This document shows, piece by piece, positions 1 through 9,861 of a stretch of DNA of 64,000 nt. A program made the translations under genes and the position numbers. Below the pieces are notes generated by a model, which searched no databases, had not been told where the DNA came from, and saw only the letters and a program-made list of their open reading frames with translations. Each line of letters starts with the position of its first letter. Positions within the stretch are counted from its first letter, which is position 1. Source of the stretch: Diphasiastrum complanatum (Eukaryota > Streptophyta > Lycopodiopsida > Lycopodiales > Lycopodiaceae). The DNA lies in assembly GCA_029204225.1 (NCBI GenBank), contig CM055092.1, positions 41,692,016 to 41,756,015 on the forward strand, read 5' to 3'.

Positions 1-293
1 TTTTGAGGACGTATGCTACAGAAACTCAGGCCAAAAAAGCAGCAAAGAAGGAGAATTCAATGTGAAAGATGAATCTACATTAATTGCCTCATGGCAATTA
101 ACTGCCAATCACCACCTCAAACAAAAATAAACTGGGAATTTTTTCTCCATAAGATAACACTGTGAACTAAAATTGGAGTAAAATCTCAATAGAGCATGAC
201 GTGTACAAGTTCACAGTTTAGTAAAGATGTCAGTGTTAAATTGTCATAATGGACTGCAAATTAGGAATTTGATGCTGACAGTAACACATTCAC

Positions 294-473
294 CTCCTCC
301 AGGCATGAAAATGCAGTGATTCGAAAAGAGCTCTTATTACGTCGGCACGCAGTTATGACAGCAGTGATCACTGCAGCAGGAGGAATGAGTCCTGAGTTTC
401 TGTCAATTTCCGCAAGTCCTCTGCAAGAACCTCTGCAAACTGCACTAATAGCTTCCAACATGCACTCCTTGCC
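294..473 (-). CDS. ECM29: ECM29-like proteasome adaptor, exon (most downstream in window)
   Basis: This 60-codon exon runs from GKECMLEAISAVCRGSCRGL to ITAFSCLEE. The acceptor is CCATAG and the donor is GTGAAT. 'FRITAFSCLEE' matches the conserved 'AAFSCLE' helix of plant ECM29. It is separated from the previous exon by only 236 bp, the shortest intron here. I see no convincing exon in 1-293, so the gene's remaining 3' exons are probably outside the window. Confidence 0.87.
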
Positions 474-709
474 CTATGGATAACAGTATCAAACAATGCC
501 AATTGTACAAATAGACAAGCTGGAACATTCCGAAAAAAGGCAGCACATGAAGTTTTGTAAACAGCATGTTTAGGTTGCAAAAAAACTTTGAGAGATATTA
601 CCATCATAAGAAATGGACCAGGAGTCTGACATCTAAATTGGTAAAAGTTACAATAAAACAGAATAGAGATACAGGCGACAGCAACTTTGGAAAAAATGCG
701 CCATCTTAC

Positions 710-820
710 ATCCCAGAGACGTCCAGGAAGCTCCTTTAAAATGGATTTCAGAAGTCGCTGTATAAAAGGCGACGACCATTCACTTTCCACTTCTGCTAGT
801 TTTACAACTGCTTTTGCACT
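710..820 (-). CDS. ECM29: ECM29-like proteasome adaptor, exon
   Basis: This 37-codon exon encodes SAKAVVKLAEVESEWSSPFI and LLKSILKELPGRLWD. 'KELPGRLWD' followed in the next exon by 'GK' is a recognisable ECM29 signature. The acceptor is TCGCAG and the donor is GTAAGA; the phase is 0 on both sides. The open frame around it reads through both splice sites, so its apparent ATG near 838 is intronic. Confidence 0.88.
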
Positions 821-1312
821 CTGCGAGGCATATACCAAAATAGATCAAACTAAAAGAACAACGTGGATTCCAAAAAATGATATGAATATAAAGCTGTTGC
901 AATGCTTACTGTAAGATTGTAATAAACACATGGAATATTCATGACAACCAAGATACAATGCTCACGACTCAATAACCATCCCAAAGAAAAGAATGTGCAA
1001 CCATAAGATTACAATCCACAAAATGAAACAGAGAATAGTCAATTTCAAACCTTGGCACATATAGATTAGGTGCACCCATATGAAGCATTTCAAAAGTACA
1101 CACACATGCATCCCTGATATTATATGCAACTTCTATTCTCCAAAAAAATGTCTTTCAAAAGCATCGTTTGAATAAAATGCATACTGGAATTGAATGATGT
1201 CATCTAAGATTTGTCGCAGTATGCTGGAAACTTAGAAACCCATTCCGACCCTTTTGGGTCGGAATGTACTGTACGTACCGTACCATTCATTCCGGAACGT
1301 ACTGGGTCTGAG

Positions 1313-1315
<3 letters not shown>
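821..1315. other. intron sequence with an 11-bp perfect hairpin
   Basis: This is intron of the ECM29-like gene, AT-rich and without coding signal. At 1241-1266 there is a perfect inverted repeat (stem 11 bp, loop TTTT) followed by alternating GTAC-rich sequence up to the (CT)n tract. A related TTCCGGAACG motif recurs near 7210. Confidence 0.5.

Positions 1316-1367
<52 letters not shown>
1316..1367. repeat. (CT)n microsatellite at 5' end of LINE
   Basis: An uninterrupted TC/CT dinucleotide tract of about 52 bp immediately upstream of the GC-rich LINE 5' UTR. A matching shorter tract lies at the LINE 3' end (6311-6324), as expected if the LINE inserted into a (CT)n array and duplicated part of it. 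Confidence 0.9.
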
Positions 1368-1369
<2 letters not shown>

Positions 1370-1600
1370 CCGCCCTGCTGGTGCGCTGCCCGCCTGCTGG
1401 TGCGCTGCCCGCCCTGCTAGCGCTGCTGCCCTCTCTCTCTCTTGCGCGCCCACCCGCCCTGCTGGCGCTGCTGTCCGCCCTGCTGGCGCTGCAGTGCTGA
1501 CCTTCGCACCTGCCCTACGCTGCCCTGCGCTGGTCGGCGCTACTGCGCTGCTACGCCTGGCCGTTTGTCTACACTGCCCTCCATCTGCTTACCGCCTCCT

Positions 1601-2521
1601 ATGGCACCTAAGAAAAAGGGGGGTGTTCTTACACCCCCCTCCCTGTTGGACACCCCCCCATCACCGGTAGTGATGGAGGAGCCGTCTTCGGTGATAGAAA
1701 CTAGTGACATTCCTGTCAACATGGCTGCCATTGACTACACTCCTTCCAAACCTACCGAAAGTCTTTTTGCTTATGATCTTAGTTTTATCCGGCAAGAAAT
1801 TCTTGGACTTAAGAAACAACTACACCTCTTTGAAGCTGAAAATAGCAAGTTAGCTAAGGATCTTTTTGGTGTCACGGAACGTGTGGAGCAGCTTGAGCAA
1901 GAAAATATATATCTTAAGCAACGAATTGCAGAAAAAAGTGCCTTGGAGGAGACTTCCAACAAGATCAATAGCTTGGAGAAACAAGTCGAGGAGACGAAAA
2001 CGTGGGCAGCACTCTTCAAACCGGATGATATGGGCAGCAAACTCTCATCACTCGCAAAACAGGTTGAAGAAACGACATCGATCCTTAAGCAAGGTAATCA
2101 CTCTCAGATTTCATCTTTTCCGAAGGAAAACGATTTGGAGACAGTTTTGGGTGAACAAGCCAGAAGGGCCAAAAAAGCCTTTAACATTAGAGTAAGAGGC
2201 ATTGCCAATAGTGGAAAACCGTTGGAAGAAGCTACGGATTTGCTCATTTCCAAGTTATCTCATGTGGCTGATGGTTTTGATACTGCTTGGCGTAGTAAAT
2301 TTGATGACAATGTTTTGTTTATCAAGTTCCGCTCGCTTTCACAACGCAATGCTGCCCTTCGGCTTAGGGCAAAGCTTAAAGGTACTTTCATTTATATGGA
2401 TGATGACTTAACAAATACTCAATGGTTGGCAAGAAAAAAGATTATCCTTGAAGCGAAAGAGAAAGGGCAAAGGGTTGTTTTTATTGACGGGAAACCGAGA
2501 TTTTTCGACCTTCCACAATAG
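1601..2521 (+). CDS. LINE ORF1: coiled-coil RNA-binding protein
   Basis: A 306-residue frame starting at MAPKKKGG (ATG at 1601), the first good ATG after the GC-rich leader. The N-terminus is basic and proline-rich. Residues of roughly 45-150 form leucine/glutamate heptads (QLHLFEAENSKLAKDL, QLEQENIYLKQRIAE), a likely trimer or dimer coiled coil. The C-terminal third (AFNIRVRGI, DNVLFIKFRS, RKKIILEAKEKGQ) resembles the RRM-plus-C-terminal-domain layout of L1 ORF1p chaperones; no Cys/His knuckle is visible, unlike many plant L1 ORF1s. It ends CAA-TAG at 2519-2521, and the same frame stays open directly into the endonuclease. Confidence 0.8.
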   Translation: MAPKKKGGVLTPPSLLDTPPSPVVMEEPSSVIETSDIPVNMAAIDYTPSKPTESLFAYDLSFIRQEILGLKKQLHLFEAENSKLAKDLFGVTERVEQLEQENIYLKQRIAEKSALEETSNKINSLEKQVEETKTWAALFKPDDMGSKLSSLAKQVEETTSILKQGNHSQISSFPKENDLETVLGEQARRAKKAFNIRVRGIANSGKPLEEATDLLISKLSHVADGFDTAWRSKFDDNVLFIKFRSLSQRNAALRLRAKLKGTFIYMDDDLTNTQWLARKKIILEAKEKGQRVVFIDGKPRFFDLPQ

Positions 2522-3787
2522 GAACTAGGGGCCCCCGGATATAGAAGCTACCCGAGATCCCCTACCAATTTGAGACTTGGCTTCTGGAATTGTAATGGTT
2601 TTTTATCTTCGTCATCAGCCGGAGACTTTGCTGATTTTATTAGAAAATGCGACATTTTGTTGTTGGCTGAAACTCATGAGTCCTTATATCATCCTCTTCC
2701 AAATATACAGGAATACTCTTGGCATTCTGCTTTTCGTCCATTTGTTAGGGGAAAAACTTGTCGAGGATCTGCAGGAGTAGCTTGTTTATACAGAGACACC
2801 ACAGTTCAGATGGTTAAACAAGATCCATACGCTCGCTATATTTGGTTACACATTATTGGCTCACTATTGGGATTACCTCAGGACATCTATATAGCTGTAT
2901 GCTATTTTGCTCCACAGACCTCAGTGTTTGCTGAGTTTGGCGGGGACCCTTTTCAGGCTCTCTCAGATGATATTGCTATCTTTTCTCAGCAGGGTTCCAT
3001 TTTACTAGCAGGTGATTTCAACGCCCGCACAAGCTCTAGACAAACCGAATTTCATGCAGCTACGGATCTTCTCAGGCTTTACCCTTTGGATATGGGGCTA
3101 GACCGGGTATCACAGGATGCAGACACTCCAGCTACATCTTTCGGGGAGCAGTTGATCACTCTAGCAGAGACACACGCTCTTGCCATTTTGAATGGCCTCA
3201 CACAGTGGCCTTCCTCATCAGCATATACATGCTATCCTCATGGTGGAGGACATAGTGTGGTCGACTACTTCATTGGATCACCTGCTTTGATCTCTCACAT
3301 TTCTGATTTCTCCATTACACCCCCTACCATTTCCGATCACTCACTCTTACACATCTCACTTGGTCACATAACCTCTTCTTTGCAAGTTTCTTGCTCTCTT
3401 CCCACTCATAAACGTATTCCTTTCACCCAATCTGGATTCACCAATTACACCACAATCTTATCCCAACTACTCGCTAACTTCCCGTTCATGACACCAATTG
3501 ACCAGCAAGCCACTTTTCTCTCTACATCCCTCTTAGCTGCTGCTTCCTCATCCTTCCCCACCAAAACGACATCATCTCACAGAAGTGTTCACAACAGATG
3601 GTATGATGCAGAATGCCGCTCTCTTCACAATCATGTGACATATGCCAGGTCACACTCCCCTGCCACACTCAAACAATGCCAGAAAGAATATCATAGAACC
3701 ACCAGAACAAAGAAGATCAAGTACCTACAATCACTCTGCCAAAAAATGATCAACTCTTTAGATTCACCCTCCTCCTCTTTTTTCTAG
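2522..3787 (+). CDS. LINE ORF2, AP-endonuclease part
   Basis: The frame follows ORF1 in phase after one UAG. APE-type endonuclease motifs are visible: WNCNG near the start, LAETHES, GDFNART (about 3013) and SDHS (about 3340). In LINEs this domain nicks the target DNA to prime reverse transcription. No ATG precedes the WNCNG motif; the first in-frame Met is near 2811, inside the domain, so an AUG start within ORF2 would remove catalytic residues. The frame ends at TAG 3785-3787, after which the same phase continues into the RT. The stop could be a recent inactivating mutation or a second readthrough codon. Confidence 0.78.
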   Translation, partial: ELGAPGYRSYPRSPTNLRLGFWNCNGFLSSSSAGDFADFIRKCDILLLAETHESLYHPLPNIQEYSWHSAFRPFVRGKTCRGSAGVACLYRDTTVQMVKQDPYARYIWLHIIGSLLGLPQDIYIAVCYFAPQTSVFAEFGGDPFQALSDDIAIFSQQGSILLAGDFNARTSSRQTEFHAATDLLRLYPLDMGLDRVSQDADTPATSFGEQLITLAETHALAILNGLTQWPSSSAYTCYPHGGGHSVVDYFIGSPALISHISDFSITPPTISDHSLLHISLGHITSSLQVSCSLPTHKRIPFTQSGFTNYTTILSQLLANFPFMTPIDQQATFLSTSLLAAASSSFPTKTTSSHRSVHNRWYDAECRSLHNHVTYARSHSPATLKQCQKEYHRTTRTKKIKYLQSLCQKMINSLDSPSSSFF

Positions 3788-6073
3788 AAACATTTCACCA
3801 GACACTCTTCAACATTGGCCCCCATAGCCATCGAATCCTGGATCGAGTATGCCACGGAGTTATATACCACGGACTCTCCTCCTACCTCACTCTCACCGAG
3901 ACCTGACCACTGCTCACTTTTCACCCCTGACATGGTTGAAAACGCCATTAAACATGCCAAACTAAATAAAGCCACTGACTATGACTCCTTAAGTGTAGAC
4001 TTCCTAAAGCCCGTAGCACATCTCATCTCCCCTTACATTGCTCATGTTTTTAACACAGCTGTTACTTCTGGTTTTCCTACGGCTTGGTGTACTAATATCC
4101 TTCACCCCATCCTCAAGGCAGGTGATCCCATGAATGTAGGAAACTACCGCACCATTATGATTGGCCACACTCTGGCTAAGATATATGGCTCTATACTACA
4201 GACAGTTACTGGATCTTTTGCTGAAACTGAGGGTTTACACGCTATGGGTCAAGCTGGTTTCAGACCGGGATATTCTACTTCAGACCAGATCTTCATTTTG
4301 AGATGCATTATTGAGGAGGCTCGACATCGGAAACAGAGAATTTACTGTTGCTTTGTGGATTTTCGCAAAGCTTTTGACTCTGTTCCACGACATCTTCTTT
4401 TCCAGAGACTGTCTTCACTTGGCTTTTCAGAGGATACTATTGCTGCGATCATTACTTTATATGAGCGAGTCTTGGCACGTTTCAGAGATGGTAGTGGCTG
4501 GTCCTCACAGATACATTCTACCATTGGTGTGAAGCAGGGTTGCCCCTTATCACCCACTCTTTTTGCACTATATATAGATGACCTCGAACGGATTATTCGC
4601 GAGGAAGGTGGAGAGGGCTGTCCCCTAGCAGACATTATTATCCCCATTCTCTTGTACGCTGATGATGTGGTTCTCCTCTCATCCTCTGCAGCTGGTTTAC
4701 AGAGTCACCTTTCTGCTCTACATCACTTTTGCCAGCGTTGGGGATTGACGGTTAACCTTAAGAAGACTAAGATTATGGTGTTTAACACCAACAGACAGCA
4801 TATGAGAGATGTGATTTTCTATTATGACGGGCTACCGATTGAGATCGTGACCTCCTACACCTATTTGGGAGTTCTTTTCTCTGGTCCGCTACTCACTTTT
4901 CGACCAGCAGCCACCGCCAGGCTCCGCAAGGGGCATTCCGCTCTTGTGCATATGGAGAGATTTTGCTCTACTTATTATGTGCAGGATCCTGCTACCAGAT
5001 GCCTACTATTTTCTGCTACTGTCTCCCCAGTTGTGCTATATTCGGCTGAGACTTGGTGCCCTGATTTATCACGCGATACATGGAGAGATCTTACTCGTAT
5101 CCAGATTCTCATGCTCAGTAGGATAATCCGGGCTAAGCCCTCAGTACCACATGATATCATACTAGCCGAGTTTGCTTCTCCTCCATTAGTTGTTGGTGCT
5201 ATGTTTCAGATCATCACCTTTCTTCACAGGGTATCAGATCTAGATACCTCCAGATACATTGTTGCTGCTCTCACTTCATCTTGTACCATTGCGGATCAGG
5301 GAGCCAAGCACTCTTGGTATCGCAGTGTCTCAGCCCTTCTTCAGACTTGGGGTTTATCCGCACTTGATCTTCCGAATGGAACCCATGCTTATATCAGACA
5401 GCAGATCTACCGGAGCTACATACGCACTATATGGTCACATCCTGATCCAGATAGGGTCAAGCTACATTATTATGGCACACATCTTTTACGGCTGGACGTT
5501 TCGGGCTTGCCTATTCTTCCAGTTTATCTTACACAGACGCTATCTTTTGGTCTGAGATATCGTATAGGACAGCTTCGAGTCTCTTCTCATCAGCTTGCTA
5601 TCGAGACAGGTAGATACACAGACACTCCCAGATTGCAGCGGATATGTCAGCTCTGTTCTCTTCAGGAGGTGGAAGATGAGTTTCATTTCATCTTTCGCTG
5701 CCCAGTATACTATGAGATTAGAGGACGATACCATTGTTTATACCGAGATATTCCCCTCACGTTGAGCTCCTTCCTCGAGTATCCAGACGCTAGATGTGTG
5801 GGTCTTCTTTTGAGAGAGATGTATATTTTACGAGCTTCACTTCTACCTACGCTCTCAGATATGGATTCCAGTCAGGCTCACATTACTCAGTTCTTCCAGA
5901 AGCGAGACAGAGTGGATATTTCGGTTGCGGATTTTGACGTCCCCGTCCGAAGATCGAAGACACAGAGAGTTTCGGCTCGATCCAGTGCTACTAGATCTTC
6001 ATACGCCTCCCACCAGCCTACATCACGACCCACTACTACCATCACTCATTACTTTCGGCTTGCTCGTAGCTAG
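3788..6073 (+). CDS. LINE ORF2, reverse transcriptase and C-terminal zinc knuckle
   Basis: About 760 residues in the same phase as the endonuclease. RT motifs run in order: NYRTIMIGHTLAKIYGSI (about 4140), GFRPGYSTSDQIF, VDFRKAFDSVP, GVKQGCPLSPTLF, LYADDVVLL (catalytic YADD near 4658), and a thumb 'SYTYLGVLFSG'. A C-terminal C-x2-C-x9-H-x4-C knuckle (RICQLC...HFIFRC, about 5640-5703) is followed by a basic tail rich in Ser/Arg. The reaction is target-primed reverse transcription in the nucleus. No frameshift is seen across this part, so the copy is young or recently active. It is marked as CDS although a UAG separates it from the endonuclease. Confidence 0.82.
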   Translation, partial: KHFTRHSSTLAPIAIESWIEYATELYTTDSPPTSLSPRPDHCSLFTPDMVENAIKHAKLNKATDYDSLSVDFLKPVAHLISPYIAHVFNTAVTSGFPTAWCTNILHPILKAGDPMNVGNYRTIMIGHTLAKIYGSILQTVTGSFAETEGLHAMGQAGFRPGYSTSDQIFILRCIIEEARHRKQRIYCCFVDFRKAFDSVPRHLLFQRLSSLGFSEDTIAAIITLYERVLARFRDGSGWSSQIHSTIGVKQGCPLSPTLFALYIDDLERIIREEGGEGCPLADIIIPILLYADDVVLLSSSAAGLQSHLSALHHFCQRWGLTVNLKKTKIMVFNTNRQHMRDVIFYYDGLPIEIVTSYTYLGVLFSGPLLTFRPAATARLRKGHSALVHMERFCSTYYVQDPATRCLLFSATVSPVVLYSAETWCPDLSRDTWRDLTRIQILMLSRIIRAKPSVPHDIILAEFASPPLVVGAMFQIITFLHRVSDLDTSRYIVAALTSSCTIADQGAKHSWYRSVSALLQTWGLSALDLPNGTHAYIRQQIYRSYIRTIWSHPDPDRVKLHYYGTHLLRLDVSGLPILPVYLTQTLSFGLRYRIGQLRVSSHQLAIETGRYTDTPRLQRICQLCSLQEVEDEFHFIFRCPVYYEIRGRYHCLYRDIPLTLSSFLEYPDARCVGLLLREMYILRASLLPTLSDMDSSQAHITQFFQKRDRVDISVADFDVPVRRSKTQRVSARSSATRSSYASHQPTSRPTTTITHYFRLARS

Positions 6074-6261
6074 TTTCCTCCGCGGAGCAGGTGGTTAAGC
6101 TCTTGCTTTGTACCCTCACCAGCTGGTGGTCAAGCTTGGATACTTTTTCTCTTAGAGACAGAGAGATCAATATTTTAGTTTTAGTTTTACTGTCTTTTCA
6201 TTGGTAAATAAGTCCTTATGCGGACAATGCTTCTCACATTTTGTACTCTCTTTTGTCTTAT

Positions 6262-6275
6262 GTGCCCCTGGGCAC
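6262..6275 (+). other. LINE 3'-UTR stem-loop
   Basis: GTGCCC-CT-GGGCAC, a perfect 6-bp stem with a two-base loop, sits about 35-50 bp before the element's 3' end and is followed by 'gacgtta'. The same structure occurs in three other copies (35309, 44654, 57339). In 'stringent' LINEs a 3' hairpin is what the RT recognises on its own RNA. Confidence 0.7.
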
Positions 6276-6310
6276 CAAAAGACGTTAATAATAATAATTC
6301 TAATTCTAAT

Positions 6311-6324
6311 TCTCTCTCTCTCTC
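6311..6324. repeat. (CT)n at 3' end of LINE
   Basis: Short TC/CT tract directly after a 'taataataataattctaattctaat' type tail of the LINE. It pairs with the longer tract at 1316-1367. Confidence 0.8.
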
Positions 6325-7763
6325 TCATGTATATGGTGTTATATGAAATTGGAATTTGTATTAGGAAGGCTTAGGATCCAACTGTAGCTTGAAAATCAGT
6401 GGTTCAGGAAAGAATAAGCCAGGAAATAACTCAGGATGAATCAATCCAAGAAATTCATGCAAGCAATGCCTTCCTTCACACCTAGATGTGTTGTGTGCTC
6501 TTAACCTATGCCACAAATCCCACTGGTTTATTTTGTCATTTGAGAAGGGCTCATTGTAATTTCAAAATTATCCAAACTACCAGTGAAGGTCTCAAGAAAA
6601 ACAATATATGATATAAAAATTGAACGAGAATATCAATTGCTCTTACACAAAACGATCATGGGTTGTAAATGGTTTTCATGCATCATTTTTTATGATATCT
6701 TGATTCACAAAACTAAAAGATCTACCAGCAGTCAAATCTTTATGGGCCTGTAAATTTCTGGTTATCAATTTTCATGGGTTACCGGGCAGGTGAATTCTGT
6801 GGAGCGACACTTGCATCTGAAATTTATTTTTATTTTAGCTCAAAAAACTTGAAGGAAACTTTTACTCATGAAGTAAGTTCCATGTGTTGTATTTGAAAGT
6901 TAACAGTATTTTCAGTTTAAGCAATGAACACTTGCTGATGGCTGACGTAGGTCTTCCACCCAGAAATGGGATGCATGCAATATAATCAAAGATGGCTTTT
7001 ATTCTCATCCTGATCTCGTCGGCCCCCATCCGAAAACACAAAGCTTCAGTCCATCCTGAAGATGTGAAACAAAGCCTAAGGGAGATGAACAGATCCCTGC
7101 TAATGTGTTTTGTTAAGGTAGAATAGAGTCAAAAGACAGAATAGACAGGATATGGTTTTTTTTTTCTTTGTAAAAAAATACATTTTTTTTTAAATTTTTT
7201 GGGGGTCCCGTTCCGGAACGGAACGCGTTCCATTCCATAACGGGCAACTAAGGTTGGAAAAGTGAGTTTCAAAGTTTTCTATATAGAACATAATGCAGTC
7301 ATGGATTCCATGGAATAATCTACTTCAGAATTTCAAAGCTAAGAATACCACTTGTGCGTATTAAATAGATTTCACTAACACTAGATTCACTAATGAATAT
7401 TCTATAAAGTTTCTGTGAACAATCAATTTGCAGTTTAACTCGATCAATCAAATAGCTTTTAACTTGATCAATCAAACAAGCTATCGAATAGTAGAATCAC
7501 ACGAGCTGAAAGAAAATAGCACACCACACCCCATCAATACTCTTAGAACTATTTATATTCATAACTGAAGGAAAAACTAGTACATATAGTAACCACAGGC
7601 ACATGCAACTAACACATAGAAAAATACTGAAAAAATTGCTAAAACTGGAAATATGCGTTAAACTAAGAAATAAACCAGGCTTACAATATTTAGCACTTCC
7701 TTAAGCCCTAGTTTATTTTATATACCAGAGCTTTTCTCTAAAAAAACTCAAACTTATTAGTAG
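6325..7763. other. intron sequence without recognised genes
   Basis: AT-rich intronic DNA. It holds homopolymer T runs near 7157-7200 and a 14-bp perfect palindrome CCGTTCCGGAACGG near 7208. I find no coding frame or TE domain until the Copia relic at 7764. Confidence 0.45.
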
Positions 7764-7976
7764 TTAAGGTTTACTAAGTATATCAGCTAGTTGATCCTCA
7801 ATACTGCAATGTAAAACAACAATCTCCTTAGATAAAAGCTTTTCTCTAATGAAATGATATTTAATTTCTATATACTTAGTACGTGCATGAAACTTAGGAT
7901 TCTTCGCTAGCTGGATAGCACTCGAGCTATTACACATGATCAGGTAGGTTTCCTCTGAAAATGCCAATGTCTCCAA
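7764..7976 (-). pseudogene. Copia RNase H fragment
   Basis: The minus strand reads MCNSSSAIQLAKNPKFHART, then KYIEIKYHFIREKLLS and QLADILSKP, the C-terminal RNase H of Ty1/Copia pol (normally CDNxSAIxLAKNPxFHxRTKHIEIxYHFIRE...ADILTKP). The rest of RNase H is missing. It is the last block of the rearranged Copia 7764-11257. Confidence 0.85.
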
Positions 7977-8003
7977 GCATCCTATGCACCGAAACTGCTC
8001 CCT

Positions 8004-8915
8004 ATGTGGCTGAGCACAATGCCTTATACTTTGGTCTATGCCATGTTGTCAAATCAGAAGAACGATCATGCTATGAGGAGGCCAAAGGATTCTATCAAAC
8101 GCCTTGATACTTGGGGACAGTGGATCTTCCTGAAGGCAAGAAACCCATTGGTAACAAATGGGTGCCCTTGTGAAGCACGATTCGAGGCTTGTAGCGAAAG
8201 GGTATGCACAAGCAAAGGCATAGATTACGAGGAGACATTTGCTCCTGTGGTCAAATGGAATACGCTTTGCACGATCATCGCATTGGCGGCTATGTTTGGA
8301 TGGAATCTACATCAGATGGACATAAAGTCTGCATTCCTGAATGGAGAAATTGAGGAAGAAGTGTATATGCAACAACCAAGTGGCTTCGCAATACAAGGCA
8401 ATGAAGAAAAGGTTTGCAAATTAAAGAAAGATTTGTATGGTTTGAAACAAGCACCACGTCCTTGGTATAGTTACTGTAATGAATATCTCTTGTGTCGAGG
8501 TTTGGTACGAAATTCTTCCTATTTTAATCTTGACTATTTTTCACGTGACTCTAGGATCACCCTGATAGTCTTATATGTTGATGATTTCATAATCACTGGT
8601 AATGATGAGGATCTCATCAAGGCAATAAAGAAGGATTTGCCTTCTAGCTTTGATATGACAGACCTAGGGTTAGTGCATTATTGCCTTGGAGTAGAAGTCT
8701 GGCAAGCAAAAGGGGACGATGGCATCACACTTACACAAACGAAGTATGTGAACGAGATTCTTAACTGCTTCAAAATGTGTGATAGCAAGCCAATTTCTAC
8801 ATCAGTTGAGATTGGTAAGAAGCTATCCAACAAGGACAAGAGTGAGCTAGTTGATGCTACTTTATTTCGTCAATTAGTTGGATGCTCGATCTATCTTACT
8901 ACTCATAAGCCCTAA
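8004..8915 (+). pseudogene. Copia reverse transcriptase block (inverted relative to neighbours)
   Basis: Ty1/Copia RT with LPEGKKPIGNKWV (other phase, about 8127), YEETFAPVVKWNTLCTIIAL, MDIKSAFLNGEIEEEVYMQQ, LYGLKQAPRPWY and catalytic LYVDDFIITG (near 8575). A frameshift lies around 8165, where the KARLVAKGYA stretch is damaged. The end reads QLVGCSIYLTTHKP followed by a stop. The block is on the plus strand while the integrase and linker beside it (8940-9861) and the RNase H (7764-7976) are on the minus strand. Confidence 0.85.
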
Positions 8916-8939
8916 ATTTACTTGATATTTGTCAGGTTC

Positions 8940-9861
8940 CTCTTACATACAAATCGTCGTAGCTCTCCCTGTTTGCTAGATTTTCCTTGCACTTACATGA
9001 GATTAATGTACCACTTGGGTAGCTTCCGTTGCGGCGATCCACTTCGAGGCGAATGTGTATCCCAAGGGATATCCTTCTGCTTGAGCTTATCACCTGCCAC
9101 TTAAGTTTTGCCTATTCCAAAAGGTTTATCCCTCTCTCATCTAGTCTCATCAATGGGAGGTGCGCCATGCCCTTCATCAAGAAATCCATCCTGAGGTGGT
9201 GCTATTGTTTCATTCTCATTGAACAACCTGGACAGATCATTGCTATCCCTCTCATCATCACCAAACCTGTGAACCTCATCAAACACTACATCACGGCTGA
9301 TGTGGATACATCGTCCAATTGGTTCATAGCATCGATATCATTTTGTTTGTTCATCATACTCAGTGAAGATGCATTTGAAAGCTTTCTCCTGCATCTTACT
9401 CCTCTCACTCTTAGGAATGTGGAACATAGACTCTACATCCAAACACTCGTAGGTCATCCACCCTCAGTTTCTTACCATTGAGTGCCTCATCAAGAGTGTG
9501 ATTTGGAATGGCACTTGTCTGGCTCCTATTTTGAAAGAAAATTGCCATGCATATAGGATTGGCCCAAAATGGATCAACAACACTCATGTGAGCCATCATG
9601 GCTCTAGCGGATTCTACCATTGTACGATTGTTCCTTTCCATTATATCATTTTGCTGAGGCGTCTTGACCTGTGCAAATTGTTGCTTGATTCTATGCTCTT
9701 TGCAAAAATTGATGAAGGCGGTGGAGCGGTATTCACGTCCATGATCGGATCTAAGTACCTTGATCTTGGCACCAGATTGTTTTCCTCCAATGGTTTGAAG
9801 TTTTTGAAACCCTCAAACGCCTTTGATTCTCCTTGATGGTATAAATCCATGTCTTCCTGCA
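8940..9861 (-). pseudogene. Copia integrase (C-terminal half) and linker
   Basis: Read on the minus strand in shifting frames: RKTWIY (9859-9842), VLRSDHGREYRSTAF, FAQVKTPQQND, MERNNRTMVESARAMM, the FGCRVYV element, then HIPKSERSKMQEKAFKCIF and ISRDVVFDEV, ending in a PKWYINLM linker. These are the DDE core end and C-terminal part of Copia integrase. Several frameshifts and stops show it is dead. It begins exactly where the plus-strand block 9862-11257 would have continued. Confidence 0.85.

Larger units (their letters stand above)
1368..6310 (+). mobile_element. nearly full-length LINE (AP-endonuclease type, not canonical plant L1)
   Basis: A 4.9-kb non-LTR retrotransposon with a GC-rich 5' UTR built of repeated 'cgccctgctggcgctg'-like units (1368-1600), ORF1, an endonuclease-RT ORF2 in the same frame, and a 3' UTR ending in a stem-loop and a (CT)n tract. 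The RT blocks (VDFRKAFDSVPRHLLF, GVKQGCPLSPTLFALYIDDL, LLYADDVVLL) differ from the usual angiosperm L1 forms and look closer to LINE groups of algae or animals; that clade statement is from memory. It lies antisense to the host gene. Shorter relatives occur at 33650, 38227, 44558, 51700 and 57398. Confidence 0.88.

Noticed and set aside
1-293. Possible next ECM29-like exon
   Set aside because: No in-phase frame with acceptor and conserved helix was found on the minus strand.
1211-1670. Ser-Leu and Arg-Glu repeat frames over the (CT)n tract on both strands
   Set aside because: They are translations of the dinucleotide repeat; the same appears at 44566-44977. No protein.
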